Below, one piece after another: positions 37,111-45,648 of a stretch of 64,000 bases of DNA. This DNA comes from Xanthobacter agilis (lineage in GTDB: Bacteria; Pseudomonadota; Alphaproteobacteria; Rhizobiales; Xanthobacteraceae). A model generated the notes under the pieces. It was not told the origin of the DNA and ran no database searches. It saw only the letters and a program-made list of their open reading frames with translations. How positions within the stretch are numbered: position 1 is the stretch's first letter; every line of letters starts with the position of its first letter. The DNA lies in the NCBI RefSeq assembly GCF_021730435.1, contig NZ_JABWGX010000009.1, forward strand, positions 98,795-162,794, written 5' to 3'. The translations under genes and the position numbers were made by a program.

Positions 37111-37125
37111 GCAACAACCATGCCA
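37111..37125 (-). promoter_or_regulatory. Sigma-54 promoter for P450 operon
   Basis: Minus strand TGGCAT-GGTTG-TTGC, one mismatch from consensus, -12 element 34 bp from the P450 start. Confidence 0.83.
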
Positions 37126-37233
37126 GGGCTGAGCGGGAGCCTTAATGGATTGTAAAATAACGATAAAAAAATTCGGGTATGGCGAGCGGTCGGCGGAATG
37201 GGCGGGTGTTGATGCGCCAACTCATCGCAAGGC

Positions 37234-37249
37234 GCTGCACCTTCGCAGC
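37234..37249. promoter_or_regulatory. Activator-type dyad upstream of P450 promoter
   Basis: GCTGC-ACCTTC-GCAGC, same arms and N6 spacing as at gabT, about 109 bp above the P450 -24 element. A second, imperfect copy, GCTGC-ATGAAC-GCATC, is at 37367-37382 and shares the GCATGAA core with the gabT site. Confidence 0.6.
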
Positions 37250-37467
37250 GACGGTGGAATGGCCGCAGCGCAGCATCTGTCCCGGTGTTGGCGGCGGCAT
37301 GGAAATTCGGCCAGTGGCGCGTTCAAGGGTCCGCCTCTTCGGTCTTTGATGCAAAAATGAATATGTGCTGCATGAACGCATCGTGGCGATGCTGCTCCCG
37401 TGGGGAAGCCGGTCGGCGGGCGGCGGCATGCGCCGCAGTGCAAACATCCATTGGTGTTGCGCTGCAA

Positions 37468-37473
37468 TATAAT
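37468..37473 (+). promoter_or_regulatory. Possible -10 element for IclR-type gene
   Basis: TATAAT, 43 bp upstream of the IclR-type start, in an AT-rich patch. The matching -35 is poor (CATCCA at 17 bp), so the promoter may need activation. Confidence 0.4.
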
Positions 37474-37515
37474 ACCCCTCTTGACTCTTTCGTTCGCATA
37501 TCTGAAAAAAAGTTC

Positions 37516-38271
37516 ATGATTGTGAAACAGGCTGAAAACCTCCTCGCCATTCTTGAGCTGTTCGCAAAGGTGCGGCGGCCGCGCACGCTGTCGCAGATCA
37601 GCGAGGCGCTGGCGCTGCCGAAATCCTCCACCTTCAACCTGTTGGAGACGCTGGAGGCGGGTGGCTTCATCCACGAAATGCGCCTGTGGGGGGGCTATTA
37701 CCCCACCCGGCGCCTGCTGGCCCTGGCCCAGGACATCGCCGAGAACGATCCGTTCATCGATCGGCTGCGACCGGTGCTCACCTGGCTCCAGGAGCAGACC
37801 GGCGAGACGGTTCTGCTGGCCCATCGTTCCGATGCCGAGATCGTCTATCTGGACGCCTTGGAGAGCCGCCATCCGGTGCGCTACTTCGCCCAGGCCGGGG
37901 AGCGCCGGCCGATCCAGGTGACATCGGCCGGCAAGGCCATTTTGAGCTGCTACACGCCGGAGGAGCGGGCGCGGCTCTACGCCTCGCTGCCGTTCCAGAA
38001 GTATCGCGACGCGACCCTGCCGGATGCCGCCGCGGTGGAGGCCGACATCGTCGCCTCGGCCGAGCGCGGCTGGTTTGAGAACCTGTCGGAGTTCACCGCC
38101 GACGTGCTCGGCGTGGGCATGCCGCTGGTGCTCGACGGCGAACGCCTCGCGGTCTCGGTGGCGGGCCCGAACTACCGGCTCATGGACAAGCGGGCCGAGA
38201 CCGCCGCGCGCATAGCCGAGGCCATCGACAAGATCCGCTCGAGCTTCGAAGGACAGGGAGACGCCCCGTGA
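37516..38271 (+). CDS. IclR-family transcriptional regulator
   Basis: 251 aa from the ATG at 37516; the frame opens to 37285 but the added part looks noncoding. N-terminal winged helix (KQAENLLAILELFAKV, SQISEALALPKSSTFNLLET) and C-terminal IclR effector domain (TGETVLLAHRSDAEIVYLD, QVTSAGKAILSCY). It is followed by TRAP transporter genes in the same direction, the first overlapping its stop, so it very likely regulates the dicarboxylate locus at 38.3-44.7 kb. It is divergent from the P450 operon and could also influence that side. Confidence 0.9.
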   Translation: MIVKQAENLLAILELFAKVRRPRTLSQISEALALPKSSTFNLLETLEAGGFIHEMRLWGGYYPTRRLLALAQDIAENDPFIDRLRPVLTWLQEQTGETVLLAHRSDAEIVYLDALESRHPVRYFAQAGERRPIQVTSAGKAILSCYTPEERARLYASLPFQKYRDATLPDAAAVEADIVASAERGWFENLSEFTADVLGVGMPLVLDGERLAVSVAGPNYRLMDKRAETAARIAEAIDKIRSSFEGQGDAP

Positions 38272-38768
38272 TTTTGGCAGTATCCCGGGCGCTCGCCCGG
38301 TTTGAAAAGGTCTTGCTGACCATCGCCGCCGCCTTTCTGTTCGCGATGATGCTGATCGTCTTCGCGGACGTGGGGCTACGCTATCTCTTCAACAGTCCGC
38401 TCGGCTTTTCCTATGACCTGATATCGCTCTACCTGATGGTTGGGGTATTCTTCTTCAGCCTGTCGAATACCCTGCGCCATGACGAGCATGTGCGGGTGGA
38501 CATTCTCTATCTGCAGGCGCCGCCGGTGCTGCGCCGCCTGTTCGACCGCATCACCTATGCCTTGTCGGCGATCCTGTTCGCGGTGGTGCTGTGGACCGGC
38601 CTTCTGCGGGCCATCGCCAGCACGGCGCAACTCGAAGTGATGGCGACCTTGATCCCCTGGCCGATCTGGCTGGCCTATTGGATCGTGCCCATCGGCACCG
38701 CGCCGATCCTGCTGCTGTGCGTGCTCAGGGTGCTCCATCCGGAAATCAAGAGCGAGCATCACCTGTGA
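38268..38768 (+). CDS. TRAP transporter small permease (DctQ)
   Basis: 166 aa, GTG start at 38268 overlapping the IclR stop (GTGA). Four membrane helices as expected for DctQ: ILAVSRALARFEKVLLTIAA, a second starting VFADVGLRYLFNSPLGFSYD, and two more to residue ~150. It pairs with DctM and the periplasmic DctP below to form a Na+-dependent TRAP importer. Start is set by the overlap and the MILAVS-like beginning. Confidence 0.9.
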   Translation: MILAVSRALARFEKVLLTIAAAFLFAMMLIVFADVGLRYLFNSPLGFSYDLISLYLMVGVFFFSLSNTLRHDEHVRVDILYLQAPPVLRRLFDRITYALSAILFAVVLWTGLLRAIASTAQLEVMATLIPWPIWLAYWIVPIGTAPILLLCVLRVLHPEIKSEHHL

Positions 38769-38865
38769 CCTTCCGGCGCCCGGTGCGCCGGGGCCGATGC
38801 GAGCGCCGCGGCTCCGTCGCGATGCTCGCGGACCCAATAGAACCAAGAACAGTCGAGGAAACGCC

Positions 38866-40152
38866 ATGACATCGGTCCTGGTCATCGGGTTTTTATTCGC
38901 GCTGCTGGCCATCGGCACGCCGGTGGGGTTTGCGCTCGCCATCGCCGGCGCGACCGGCCTGCTCGCCATCGCCGGAACGACGGCCGTGGTTGGCGTGCTG
39001 GAGACGACGCCGTTTTCCGTCACCAATTCCTATGAACTCATCGCCATCCCCATGTTCATCCTCATGGCGGAACTGGTGGTGGCGAGCGGCATTGCCGATG
39101 GTCTGTTCCATGCCATGTCGGTTTGGATCGGACGGGTGCGCGGCGGGCTCGCGGTGGCAACCGCGCTGGCCGGCGCCGGCTTCGGCGCCATCTCCGGATC
39201 GAGCACGGCGGCGGCCGCGGCGCTGTCCGCCACCTCCATTCCCGCCATGATGCGGGCTGGCTACGAACCGCGCTTCTCCTGCGGCGTGGTGGCCATTTCC
39301 GGCACGCTGGCGATGCTCATTCCCCCGTCGATCGCGCTGGTGCTGTACGGCATCATCGCCGAGGTCTCCATCGCCGACCTGCTGATCGGCGGTGTCATTC
39401 CAGGTCTCCTGGTCACGGCGGCCATCATCGCCACGGTCTATGTCCTCATCTGGCGGGACCCCGCGCTGGCGCCGGCCGGTCGCAGCTACACATGGCGCGA
39501 AAAGGCGGCGGCGGTGCGGGAGGTGGGGCCCATGCTGGCGCTGCTGCTGATCGTCACCGGGGTGATCTATCTCGGCATCGCGACGCCCACCGAGGCGGCG
39601 GCGCTCGGCGCTTTTGGCGCACTGATGCTCACGGCGGCGCTCGGCAAGCTCACCTGGCCCACACTGGTGGCGGTGCTCACCCGCGCCGCGCGGGCGACCT
39701 GCATGATCTTGATGATCGTCATCGGCGCCAGCATCTTCGGCTTCTTCCTCACCCTCACCCAGGTGACCCAGAGCACCGTGATCTTCGTGACCTCCCTTGA
39801 TGTCTCGCCTTATGTGGTCATGGCCTTGATCGTGGCCATCTACATCGTGCTCGGCTGCTTCATGGACCAGCTCGCCATCCTGATCCTGACGGTGCCCATC
39901 GCGGTGCCGGCCATCAAGGCGCTGGGGTTCGATCCGGTGTGGTTCGGCGTGATCGTGGTGGTGACGGCGGAGGTGGGCATGATCACGCCGCCGCTCGGGC
40001 TCAACGTGTTCGTGGTCTCGCGCTACAGCGGGCGGCCCCTGAGCGAGATTTTTTCCGGCATCACGCCCCACGTCATCGCCCACATCATCGTCATCGGGCT
40101 GCTCATCGCCTTCCCGGCGCTGGTGCTGTGGCTGCCGGGCACCATGAAATAA
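38866..40152 (+). CDS. TRAP transporter large permease (DctM)
   Basis: 428 aa from ATG 38866 with GAGGAAACGCC upstream. About 12 membrane segments; family features such as GTPVGFALAIAG, ISGSSTAAAAALSATSIPAM, LMIPPS-like MLIPPSIALVLYG and ITPPLGLNVFVV are present. It is the transport channel of the TRAP system. Gap to dctQ is 97 bp. Confidence 0.93.
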   Translation: MTSVLVIGFLFALLAIGTPVGFALAIAGATGLLAIAGTTAVVGVLETTPFSVTNSYELIAIPMFILMAELVVASGIADGLFHAMSVWIGRVRGGLAVATALAGAGFGAISGSSTAAAAALSATSIPAMMRAGYEPRFSCGVVAISGTLAMLIPPSIALVLYGIIAEVSIADLLIGGVIPGLLVTAAIIATVYVLIWRDPALAPAGRSYTWREKAAAVREVGPMLALLLIVTGVIYLGIATPTEAAALGAFGALMLTAALGKLTWPTLVAVLTRAARATCMILMIVIGASIFGFFLTLTQVTQSTVIFVTSLDVSPYVVMALIVAIYIVLGCFMDQLAILILTVPIAVPAIKALGFDPVWFGVIVVVTAEVGMITPPLGLNVFVVSRYSGRPLSEIFSGITPHVIAHIIVIGLLIAFPALVLWLPGTMK

Positions 40153-40175
40153 CGCAAGAACTGGAGGAACGCCCG

Positions 40176-40541
40176 ATGGCGACACGCCGATACCTGGTCC
40201 GTGAAAGCGAGGTTGAAACCTATTCTCCCGCCAATCATTCGGGCACCGTGAACCGTCGCCTTATCAGCCGCGAAACGGTGGGTGCCGAGCAGGTGGAAGT
40301 GCTGCTAGGCACCATCGAGAAGGGGGCCGGCGCCCATCCCCACCATCACGATGGCATCGAGCAGGTTTGCTATGTGCTCGCCGGGGAGGCGACCGCCGAG
40401 GTGGATGGCCAGACCCTGCATCTTGGCCCTGGCGATGTCTGCTTCTTTCCCGCCGGCAAGGACCATGTCTTCACCGCCGCGAGCGAGGCGCCCGTGCGCG
40501 TGCTCGTCATCTATGCCCCGCCCTACGCCGAGAAGGTCTGA
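40176..40541 (+). CDS. Cupin-domain protein
   Basis: 121 aa, one cupin barrel. Motif 1 G-(x)5-HxH-(x)3,4-E is visible as GAHPHHHDGIEQVCYVLAG and motif 2 as LGPGDVCFFPAGKDHVF. The His cluster should bind a metal. It is flanked by TRAP transporter genes and starts 24 bp after dctM with a strong GGAGGAAC site, so it is part of the same operon. It may be a small isomerase or a sugar/acid-binding protein; its reaction is not known. Confidence 0.82.
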   Translation: MATRRYLVRESEVETYSPANHSGTVNRRLISRETVGAEQVEVLLGTIEKGAGAHPHHHDGIEQVCYVLAGEATAEVDGQTLHLGPGDVCFFPAGKDHVFTAASEAPVRVLVIYAPPYAEKV

Positions 40542-40574
40542 GCCCATCAGGCCCCGACATTTGGAGGAAACCCC

Positions 40575-41609
40575 ATGACCCGTCGATTGCGCCGCTCTGT
40601 TCCGTTGGCCGCCGCCGTCTTTGCCGCCGCTCTGGTCTCCGCCCAGGCGGCGGAGGTGTCGCTGAAGCTGGCGGATTCCCTGCCCGCCGGCCATTCCATC
40701 ACCAAGAAGGCGACCCAATACTTCTTTGACCGCGCCAAGACTTTGTCCGGCGGCAAGGTCGAGTTCCAGCACTTCCCGGCTGAGCAGCTCGGTAAGGCGA
40801 AAGACCTTTTGACCGTCACCCAGACCGGTCTTGCCGACATCGGCTACATCGTGCCGAGCTATGTGTCGGAGAAGATGCCGCTGGGCGCCGTTGCAGAGCT
40901 GCCAGGCGGCTTCAACTCCTCCTGCGAGGGGGCGAAGGCGTTCTGGGCCCTGGCGAAGCCGGGTGGCCTGCTGGACACCTTGGAATTCAAGCCCAATGGC
41001 GTGCGCGTGCTCTATGTGGTGGCGCTTTCGCCCTATCAGGCCATCTTTTCCGAGAAGGCCGGCTTCAAGAGCTTCGAGGATTTCAAGGGCCGCAAGATCC
41101 GCTCCAATCCCGGCCCGATGGAGCTTGCCCTGCGGGATCTCGGCGCGGTGCCGATCCGCATGACGCCGCCGGAAATCTTCGACGCCATGACCAAGGGCAC
41201 CATCGACGGCGCCCTTCTGCCCTACACCTCCACCTTCTCCTATGGCCTCAACGCGGTGGTGAAGTCGGTCACCGTGGGCCAGAACTTCGGCACCGTGGGC
41301 ATCACCTATTCCATCAACGCCAGCAAATGGGCGAGCCTGCCGAGGGATGTGCAGGAGGCGCTCACCAAGGCCGGCGACGAGACCGTGGGCCACGCCTGCG
41401 CCCAGTTCGACCAGGAAGAAGCGGAACTCGCCACCAGGCTCAAGGACACGGGCACGCTGATGGTCACCTTCACACCCGAGCAGGAGAAGGTGCTGGAAGC
41501 TAATTTCGCCAGCGTGTCCAAGGACTGGGCGCAGAATCTCGAAAAGCGCGGCAAGCCCGCCGACAAGGTGCTCGCGGCCTTTCGCGCCGCTATCGCCGCG
41601 CAGCGCTGA
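40575..41609 (+). CDS. TRAP substrate-binding protein (DctP)
   Basis: 344 aa. Signal peptide with a charged start (MTRRLRRSV), hydrophobic core and AQA-AE cleavage near residue 28. DctP features: HSITKKATQYFFDRAKTLSG, EFQHFPAEQLGKAKDLL, and the carboxylate-contact region GRKIRSNPGPMELALRDLGA with the conserved Arg. It captures a carboxylic acid in the periplasm for DctQM. The surrounding CoA-acid genes suggest a C4-C5 dicarboxylate or hydroxy acid. Confidence 0.93.
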   Translation: MTRRLRRSVPLAAAVFAAALVSAQAAEVSLKLADSLPAGHSITKKATQYFFDRAKTLSGGKVEFQHFPAEQLGKAKDLLTVTQTGLADIGYIVPSYVSEKMPLGAVAELPGGFNSSCEGAKAFWALAKPGGLLDTLEFKPNGVRVLYVVALSPYQAIFSEKAGFKSFEDFKGRKIRSNPGPMELALRDLGAVPIRMTPPEIFDAMTKGTIDGALLPYTSTFSYGLNAVVKSVTVGQNFGTVGITYSINASKWASLPRDVQEALTKAGDETVGHACAQFDQEEAELATRLKDTGTLMVTFTPEQEKVLEANFASVSKDWAQNLEKRGKPADKVLAAFRAAIAAQR

Positions 41610-41634
41610 GACATCGCGCAAGGTGGATCGAACG

Positions 41635-41660
41635 GGCGCGGGCGACGGCCCGCCCGCGCC
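41635..41660 (+). other. Stem-loop between dctP and first MaoC gene
   Basis: 10-bp stem GGCGCGGGCG / CGCCCGCGCC with a 6-base loop. No T run; probably protects or separates the highly expressed binding-protein message from the metabolic genes. Confidence 0.5.
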
Positions 41661-41690
41661 GGATTTCCTCTGTGTTCAGGATTTGCGTCC

Positions 41691-42161
41691 ATGGCGGGGC
41701 TCTATTTCGAAGACTTCGTGCCGGGGCGGGTGATGCCCCACGCCATCACCCGCACGGTGACCGAATACGACAACATGATGTTCAGTTGTCTCACGATGAA
41801 TCCGCAGCCGCTGCACATCGACCGGCACTTCGCGGCCAAGACCGAGTTTGGCCAGCCGCTGGTGAACAGCCTGTTCACCCTCGGCCTCATGATCGGCATC
41901 ACGGTCGCCGACACCACGCTCGGCACCACCATCGCCAATCTTGGCATGAGCGACGTGCGCTTCCCCAAGCCGGTGTTCCAGGGCGATTCCCTGCGGGTCG
42001 AGACCATGGTGGTCACGAAGCGCGAGAGCCGCTCGCGTCCCGAGGCCGGCCTCGTGGAGTTCGAGCATCGCGCCTTCAACCAGGATGGCGCCGAGGTGGC
42101 CGTGTGCCGCCGCCAGGCGCTGATGCGCAAGCGTCCGGTTCAGGCGAGCATCCCGGCATGA
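41691..42161 (+). CDS. MaoC-family hydratase 1
   Basis: 156 aa single hot-dog domain. The R-hydratase active-site pattern is kept: [20 protein letters not shown], with Asn and His in the usual positions, and [17 protein letters not shown]. It should add water to an enoyl-CoA (crotonyl-, itaconyl- or mesaconyl-type). Its stop overlaps the CitE-like start, and CoA-transferase and lyase genes follow, so itaconyl-CoA or mesaconyl-CoA is a fair guess. Start at the first ATG after the intergenic hairpin. Confidence 0.85.
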   Translation: MAGLYFEDFVPGRVMPHAITRTVTEYDNMMFSCLTMNPQPLHIDRHFAAKTEFGQPLVNSLFTLGLMIGITVADTTLGTTIANLGMSDVRFPKPVFQGDSLRVETMVVTKRESRSRPEAGLVEFEHRAFNQDGAEVAVCRRQALMRKRPVQASIPA

Positions 42162-43039
42162 GCACCTGGCCCCGCTCCTACCTGTTCGTGCCCGGCGACG
42201 CGCCGGAGAAGATGGCCAAGGCCGCCGCCGGCCTCGCCGATGCGCTCATTCTCGATCTTGAGGATTCGGTTGCTCCGGCGCGCAAGGACGCGGCGCTTGC
42301 GGCGGTGTGCGCTTTTCTTTCAGCCCGCGTGGACGGGGTGGGGCCGCGCTTTTATGTGCGGCTCAACGGCACCGATCCAGAGCGCGCGCTGAAGGAGCTG
42401 ACCGCCCTGCCGCTTCGGGCCGTCCGCGGCCTCGTCTGGCCCAAGCTGTCCGCCGTGCGCCAGCTCGATCCCGTGGCCTACGGGCTCGATGCCCTGGAGG
42501 CCCGCGACGGCCTGCCGAAGGGCGCCGTCGGCATCATCGGCATCGTCACCGAGACCGCTGCCGCGCTCCTCAACGGCGCGGACCTTGGGCGGGGGCATTC
42601 GCGCCTTCAGGGCTACACCTGGGGCATGGAGGATCTGTCCGCCGACATCGGCCGCGCGCCGCTGCCGGGGGCGACAGACGCCGGCGCGGCCTTGGCGGAG
42701 CAGGCGCGTCTGTTCTGCCTGCTCACCGCGCGCGCCGCGGGGATCGCCGCCATCGATGCGGTGGATCCGGACTTCCGCACGCCCGATCGGCTGGCGGCGG
42801 ATACCGCCCGCGCGCGGGAGCTGGGCTTCACCGCCCGCATGGCCATCCACCCGGCGCAGATCACGCCTATCCATCAGGGGCTTGCGCCCGATGCCGTAAC
42901 CCTCGACTGGGCGCGGCGGGTGCTGGAGCTGGCGGCGGCGCATCCCGGCGCCAGCGCCTTTCAGCTCGACGGCCGCATGGTGGACCGCCCCCACATCCGC
43001 ACCGCCGCACTCATTCTCGAACGGAGCCGCGTGCCATGA
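42158..43039 (+). CDS. CitE/HpcH-type acyl-CoA lyase
   Basis: 293 aa, ATG in the overlap ATGA with the hydratase. TIM-barrel lyase motifs: [36 protein letters not shown], and Mg-site [14 protein letters not shown]. The group includes malyl-CoA, beta-methylmalyl-CoA and citramalyl-CoA lyases. With a CoA transferase and hydratase alongside, (S)-citramalyl-CoA cleavage to acetyl-CoA and pyruvate, as in itaconate breakdown, is plausible; malyl-type lyase activity is the alternative. Confidence 0.85.
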   Translation: MSTWPRSYLFVPGDAPEKMAKAAAGLADALILDLEDSVAPARKDAALAAVCAFLSARVDGVGPRFYVRLNGTDPERALKELTALPLRAVRGLVWPKLSAVRQLDPVAYGLDALEARDGLPKGAVGIIGIVTETAAALLNGADLGRGHSRLQGYTWGMEDLSADIGRAPLPGATDAGAALAEQARLFCLLTARAAGIAAIDAVDPDFRTPDRLAADTARARELGFTARMAIHPAQITPIHQGLAPDAVTLDWARRVLELAAAHPGASAFQLDGRMVDRPHIRTAALILERSRVP

Positions 43040-44241
43040 CCCCCCTTCTCACCGGCATCCGGGTGGTGGAGATCTCCTCCATCGTGCTCGGCCCGTTCGC
43101 GGGACAGATCCTTGCGGACCTCGGCGCGGACGTCATCAAGGTGGAGCCGCCAGGCGGGGAACTGGCGCGTTCCGTTCATCCCACCGAAGGCGCCGGCATG
43201 AGCGCCATGTTCCTCAACAACAACCGCAACAAGCGCAGCATCTGCCTCGATCTCAAGTCGGAGGGCGGCCGCGCGGTGCTGGCGCGTCTCATCGCCGATG
43301 CGGACGTGCTGCTGCACAACATGCGGGTGGACGCCATCACCCGCCTCGGCTTCGGCTTTTCCGCGGTGAAGGCGATCAATCCGCGCATCATCTATTGTTC
43401 CGCCATCGGCTTCGGCCAGGATGGGCGCTATCGCGACCGGCCGGCCTTCGACGACGTGATCCAGGCCGCGAGCGGGCTCGCCATGCTGCCGGCGCATGCG
43501 GGCGGAGAGCCGTCCTATGTGCCAAGCGTCATCGCCGACAAGGTGGCCTCGCTCTATGCCGCCTATGGCATTCTTGCCGCGCTTGCGGCGCGCGAGCGGG
43601 GCACCGTCGAGGCGGTGGAGGTGGAAGTGCCCATGTTCGAATCCCTCGTGAGCTTCCTGCTCAACGAGCATCTGGCGGCGGCCACCTTCGGCGCGGCGCC
43701 GGAGGGGGCGGGATATCACCGCCTGTTTTCACGCAATCGCAAGCCCTACCGCACCCGCGACGGATGGGTGGCGGTGCTGCCTTATACCGGCGAGCAATGG
43801 CGACGCATCCTCGAGGAGATCGGGCGGGCCGACGTGATCGCGCAGAGCTGGTTCGCGGACGCGGGCGAGCGCAGCCGGCGGGTGGACGAGCTTTATGGCA
43901 TCGTCGCAGCCGCGATCCCCGGCCGGACCACCGGCGCGTGGCTGGAGACCTTCGCGCGCCTCGACATTCCCCATTCCAGGGTGAACGACCTCGACGACCT
44001 TCTGGTCGATCCGCATCTGGCCGATGTCGGCTTCTTCGCGCCGGGCGGACAGGCGCAGGCGGGAGCGGCGCGGGCCCTGCGCCAGCCCGTGCTTTACCGC
44101 GACGCCCCGGCCGCGGACGACCGGGGCGCGCCGCGGTGCGGAGCCGACACCGCGGCCATTCTCGCCGCGCTCGGCTATGCGCCGGAGGAGGTGCGCCGGC
44201 TTGCCGCCGAGGGCAGCATCGGCATGGATGGGGAGGGATGA
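43036..44241 (+). CDS. CaiB/BaiF family III CoA-transferase
   Basis: 401 aa, ATG overlapping the lyase stop. Family III features: GIRVVEISSIVLGPFAGQIL, LADLGADVIKVEPPGG, NNNRNKRSICLDLKSEGG, and FDDVIQAASGLA in the region of the catalytic Asp. It moves CoA between a donor such as succinyl-CoA and the imported acid. It should perform the activation step of the locus. Translationally coupled on both sides. Confidence 0.9.
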   Translation: MTPLLTGIRVVEISSIVLGPFAGQILADLGADVIKVEPPGGELARSVHPTEGAGMSAMFLNNNRNKRSICLDLKSEGGRAVLARLIADADVLLHNMRVDAITRLGFGFSAVKAINPRIIYCSAIGFGQDGRYRDRPAFDDVIQAASGLAMLPAHAGGEPSYVPSVIADKVASLYAAYGILAALAARERGTVEAVEVEVPMFESLVSFLLNEHLAAATFGAAPEGAGYHRLFSRNRKPYRTRDGWVAVLPYTGEQWRRILEEIGRADVIAQSWFADAGERSRRVDELYGIVAAAIPGRTTGAWLETFARLDIPHSRVNDLDDLLVDPHLADVGFFAPGGQAQAGAARALRQPVLYRDAPAADDRGAPRCGADTAAILAALGYAPEEVRRLAAEGSIGMDGEG

Positions 44242-44242
44242 G

Positions 44243-44722
44243 ATGACGGCGAATGACGCAGGCTACCGCAGGATCGGCACCGGGTTCCATTATGAGGACC
44301 TGAGCATCGGCATGACCTTCCGCACGGCGGGGCGCACGCTCACGCAAGCGGACCTTTCCAACTTCTGCAACCTCACCTGGATGACGGAGGAGCTGTTCAC
44401 CGATGCCGATCACCGGGCCGACATGGCGCTGCCGGCGGCGGTGGTGCCGGGGGCCCTCGTCTATGCCTTCGCGGAGGGCCTGCTGCTGCCCATGATGCAG
44501 GGCACGGGCCTCGCCTTCCTGGAAGCGGATGTGCGGGTGAAGGGGCCGACCGTGGTGGGCGACACGCTCACCGTCTATTGCGAGGTGAGCGAGATGCGGG
44601 TGACCTCCCGCGGCGATCGCGGGCTGGTGCGCACCTTCAATTCGGTGCGGCGGAGCGACGGCACGGAGCTGCTCACCTACAACCCGCTGCGCATGCTGAA
44701 GCTGCGTGGTGGCTGGGTCTGA
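44243..44722 (+). CDS. MaoC-like protein 2 with altered active site
   Basis: 159 aa hot-dog protein, ATG at 44243 one base after the CoA-transferase stop. The fold is recognisable (HYEDLSIGMTFRTAGRTLT, then GDTLTVYCEVSEMR), but the usual D-x-N-P-x-H stretch is replaced by CNLTWMTEELFTD, so hydratase catalysis by the standard residues is not expected. It could be a thioesterase-like, mesaconyl-C4-type or structural partner of the first MaoC protein. End of the operon. Confidence 0.75.
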   Translation: MTANDAGYRRIGTGFHYEDLSIGMTFRTAGRTLTQADLSNFCNLTWMTEELFTDADHRADMALPAAVVPGALVYAFAEGLLLPMMQGTGLAFLEADVRVKGPTVVGDTLTVYCEVSEMRVTSRGDRGLVRTFNSVRRSDGTELLTYNPLRMLKLRGGWV

Positions 44723-44767
44723 GCGCCCCTATCGGCGCCGGTCCCGGACGGGTGCCGATGGCCGGCG

Positions 44768-44794
44768 GCCTGAAGCGTGCGGGGCGCTTCAGGC
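44768..44794. terminator. Bidirectional hairpin between convergent genes
   Basis: 10-bp stem GCCTGAAGCG / CGCTTCAGGC with a 7-base loop, between the second MaoC gene and the TrmB-type regulator; it overlaps the latter's stop codon. No long T run on either side. Confidence 0.6.
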
Positions 44795-45556
44795 TCCGCC
44801 GCCGGCGGATGCCGCGGCGCCCGCCGGCGTGGAGATGGCCCACATGGTCTCGAACATCACCGATTGCAGGCGCGCGAAGTCTTCACTTTCGATGATGAGA
44901 CCATAATTTTCTCGCTTGGAGGAGATGATGGAGACCTTGTCATCGTAAATGTATTGGGTGATGCCAAGGGTGATGGGCTCTGGCGTGTAGCGTAATTCGC
45001 GCATCTGCGTGTGACCCGATGGCCAGATCTTTTCCACATCCTTGTTGCGCGAGCGCAGCACCTTCAGGGCGATGCCGCGCTTCACCCGTTCGGCGATATA
45101 GACATCCATCTCCTTGAGGCCGGGGGTCTCGATCAGCTCGTTCATGGACAGGAAGCCGCACAGGGTCTTGCTCTGGCAGGTCAGGGTGTCCCACAGCACG
45201 GTGTTGATGCCGTCCTCCCCCTCGTAAAAGCGGATCTGCGGCTTGCCCTTGGCACGGTTGTAGAGGGAGCGGATCTGCGGCATCACGTCGGAGATGACCT
45301 GCCGGCGCAGCTCCAGGCGCTGGAGCATGCCCACCGGGTCCTCCGCCACCACATATCTGCGGCCCGCGCGCTCCTCGATGCGGATGAGTTCCTCCTGCTC
45401 CAGGCGCGGGAGCACATCATAGGCGGTGGTGCGGGCAAGGCCGGCGCGGGCGGCGACCTCCTGCACGGGCGCCTCGCCCAGCTCCACCGCCGCGAGGTAG
45501 AGCTTGAAGAGCTTTCCGGTGATGCCGATCTTGGCGAGCTTGTCTTCCATGTCCAT
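44789..45556 (-). CDS. TrmB-family transcriptional regulator
   Basis: 255 aa. N-terminal TrmB winged helix (GITGKLFKLYLAAVELGEA, ARTTAYDVLPRLEQEELI), a coiled region and a C-terminal PLD-like effector domain (FYEGEDGINTVLWDTLT, then IAERVKRGIALKVLRS). Known relatives respond to sugars or other small ligands. It lies 92 bp downstream of the nitrilase in the same direction and may control the nitrilase/ABC operon. Start is the first of two close ATGs (45556, 45550). Confidence 0.85.
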   Translation of the reverse strand: MDMEDKLAKIGITGKLFKLYLAAVELGEAPVQEVAARAGLARTTAYDVLPRLEQEELIRIEERAGRRYVVAEDPVGMLQRLELRRQVISDVMPQIRSLYNRAKGKPQIRFYEGEDGINTVLWDTLTCQSKTLCGFLSMNELIETPGLKEMDVYIAERVKRGIALKVLRSRNKDVEKIWPSGHTQMRELRYTPEPITLGITQYIYDDKVSIISSKRENYGLIIESEDFARLQSVMFETMWAISTPAGAAASAGGGA

Positions 45557-45648
45557 GACGCGTGTCTCTCACGGCCCAGAAGGGCTGGGTCGTGAGCATG
45601 AGGGGATTCCGTCGTCGGCGCATCTCTTGACTGCGCGGACGGTCGGGC

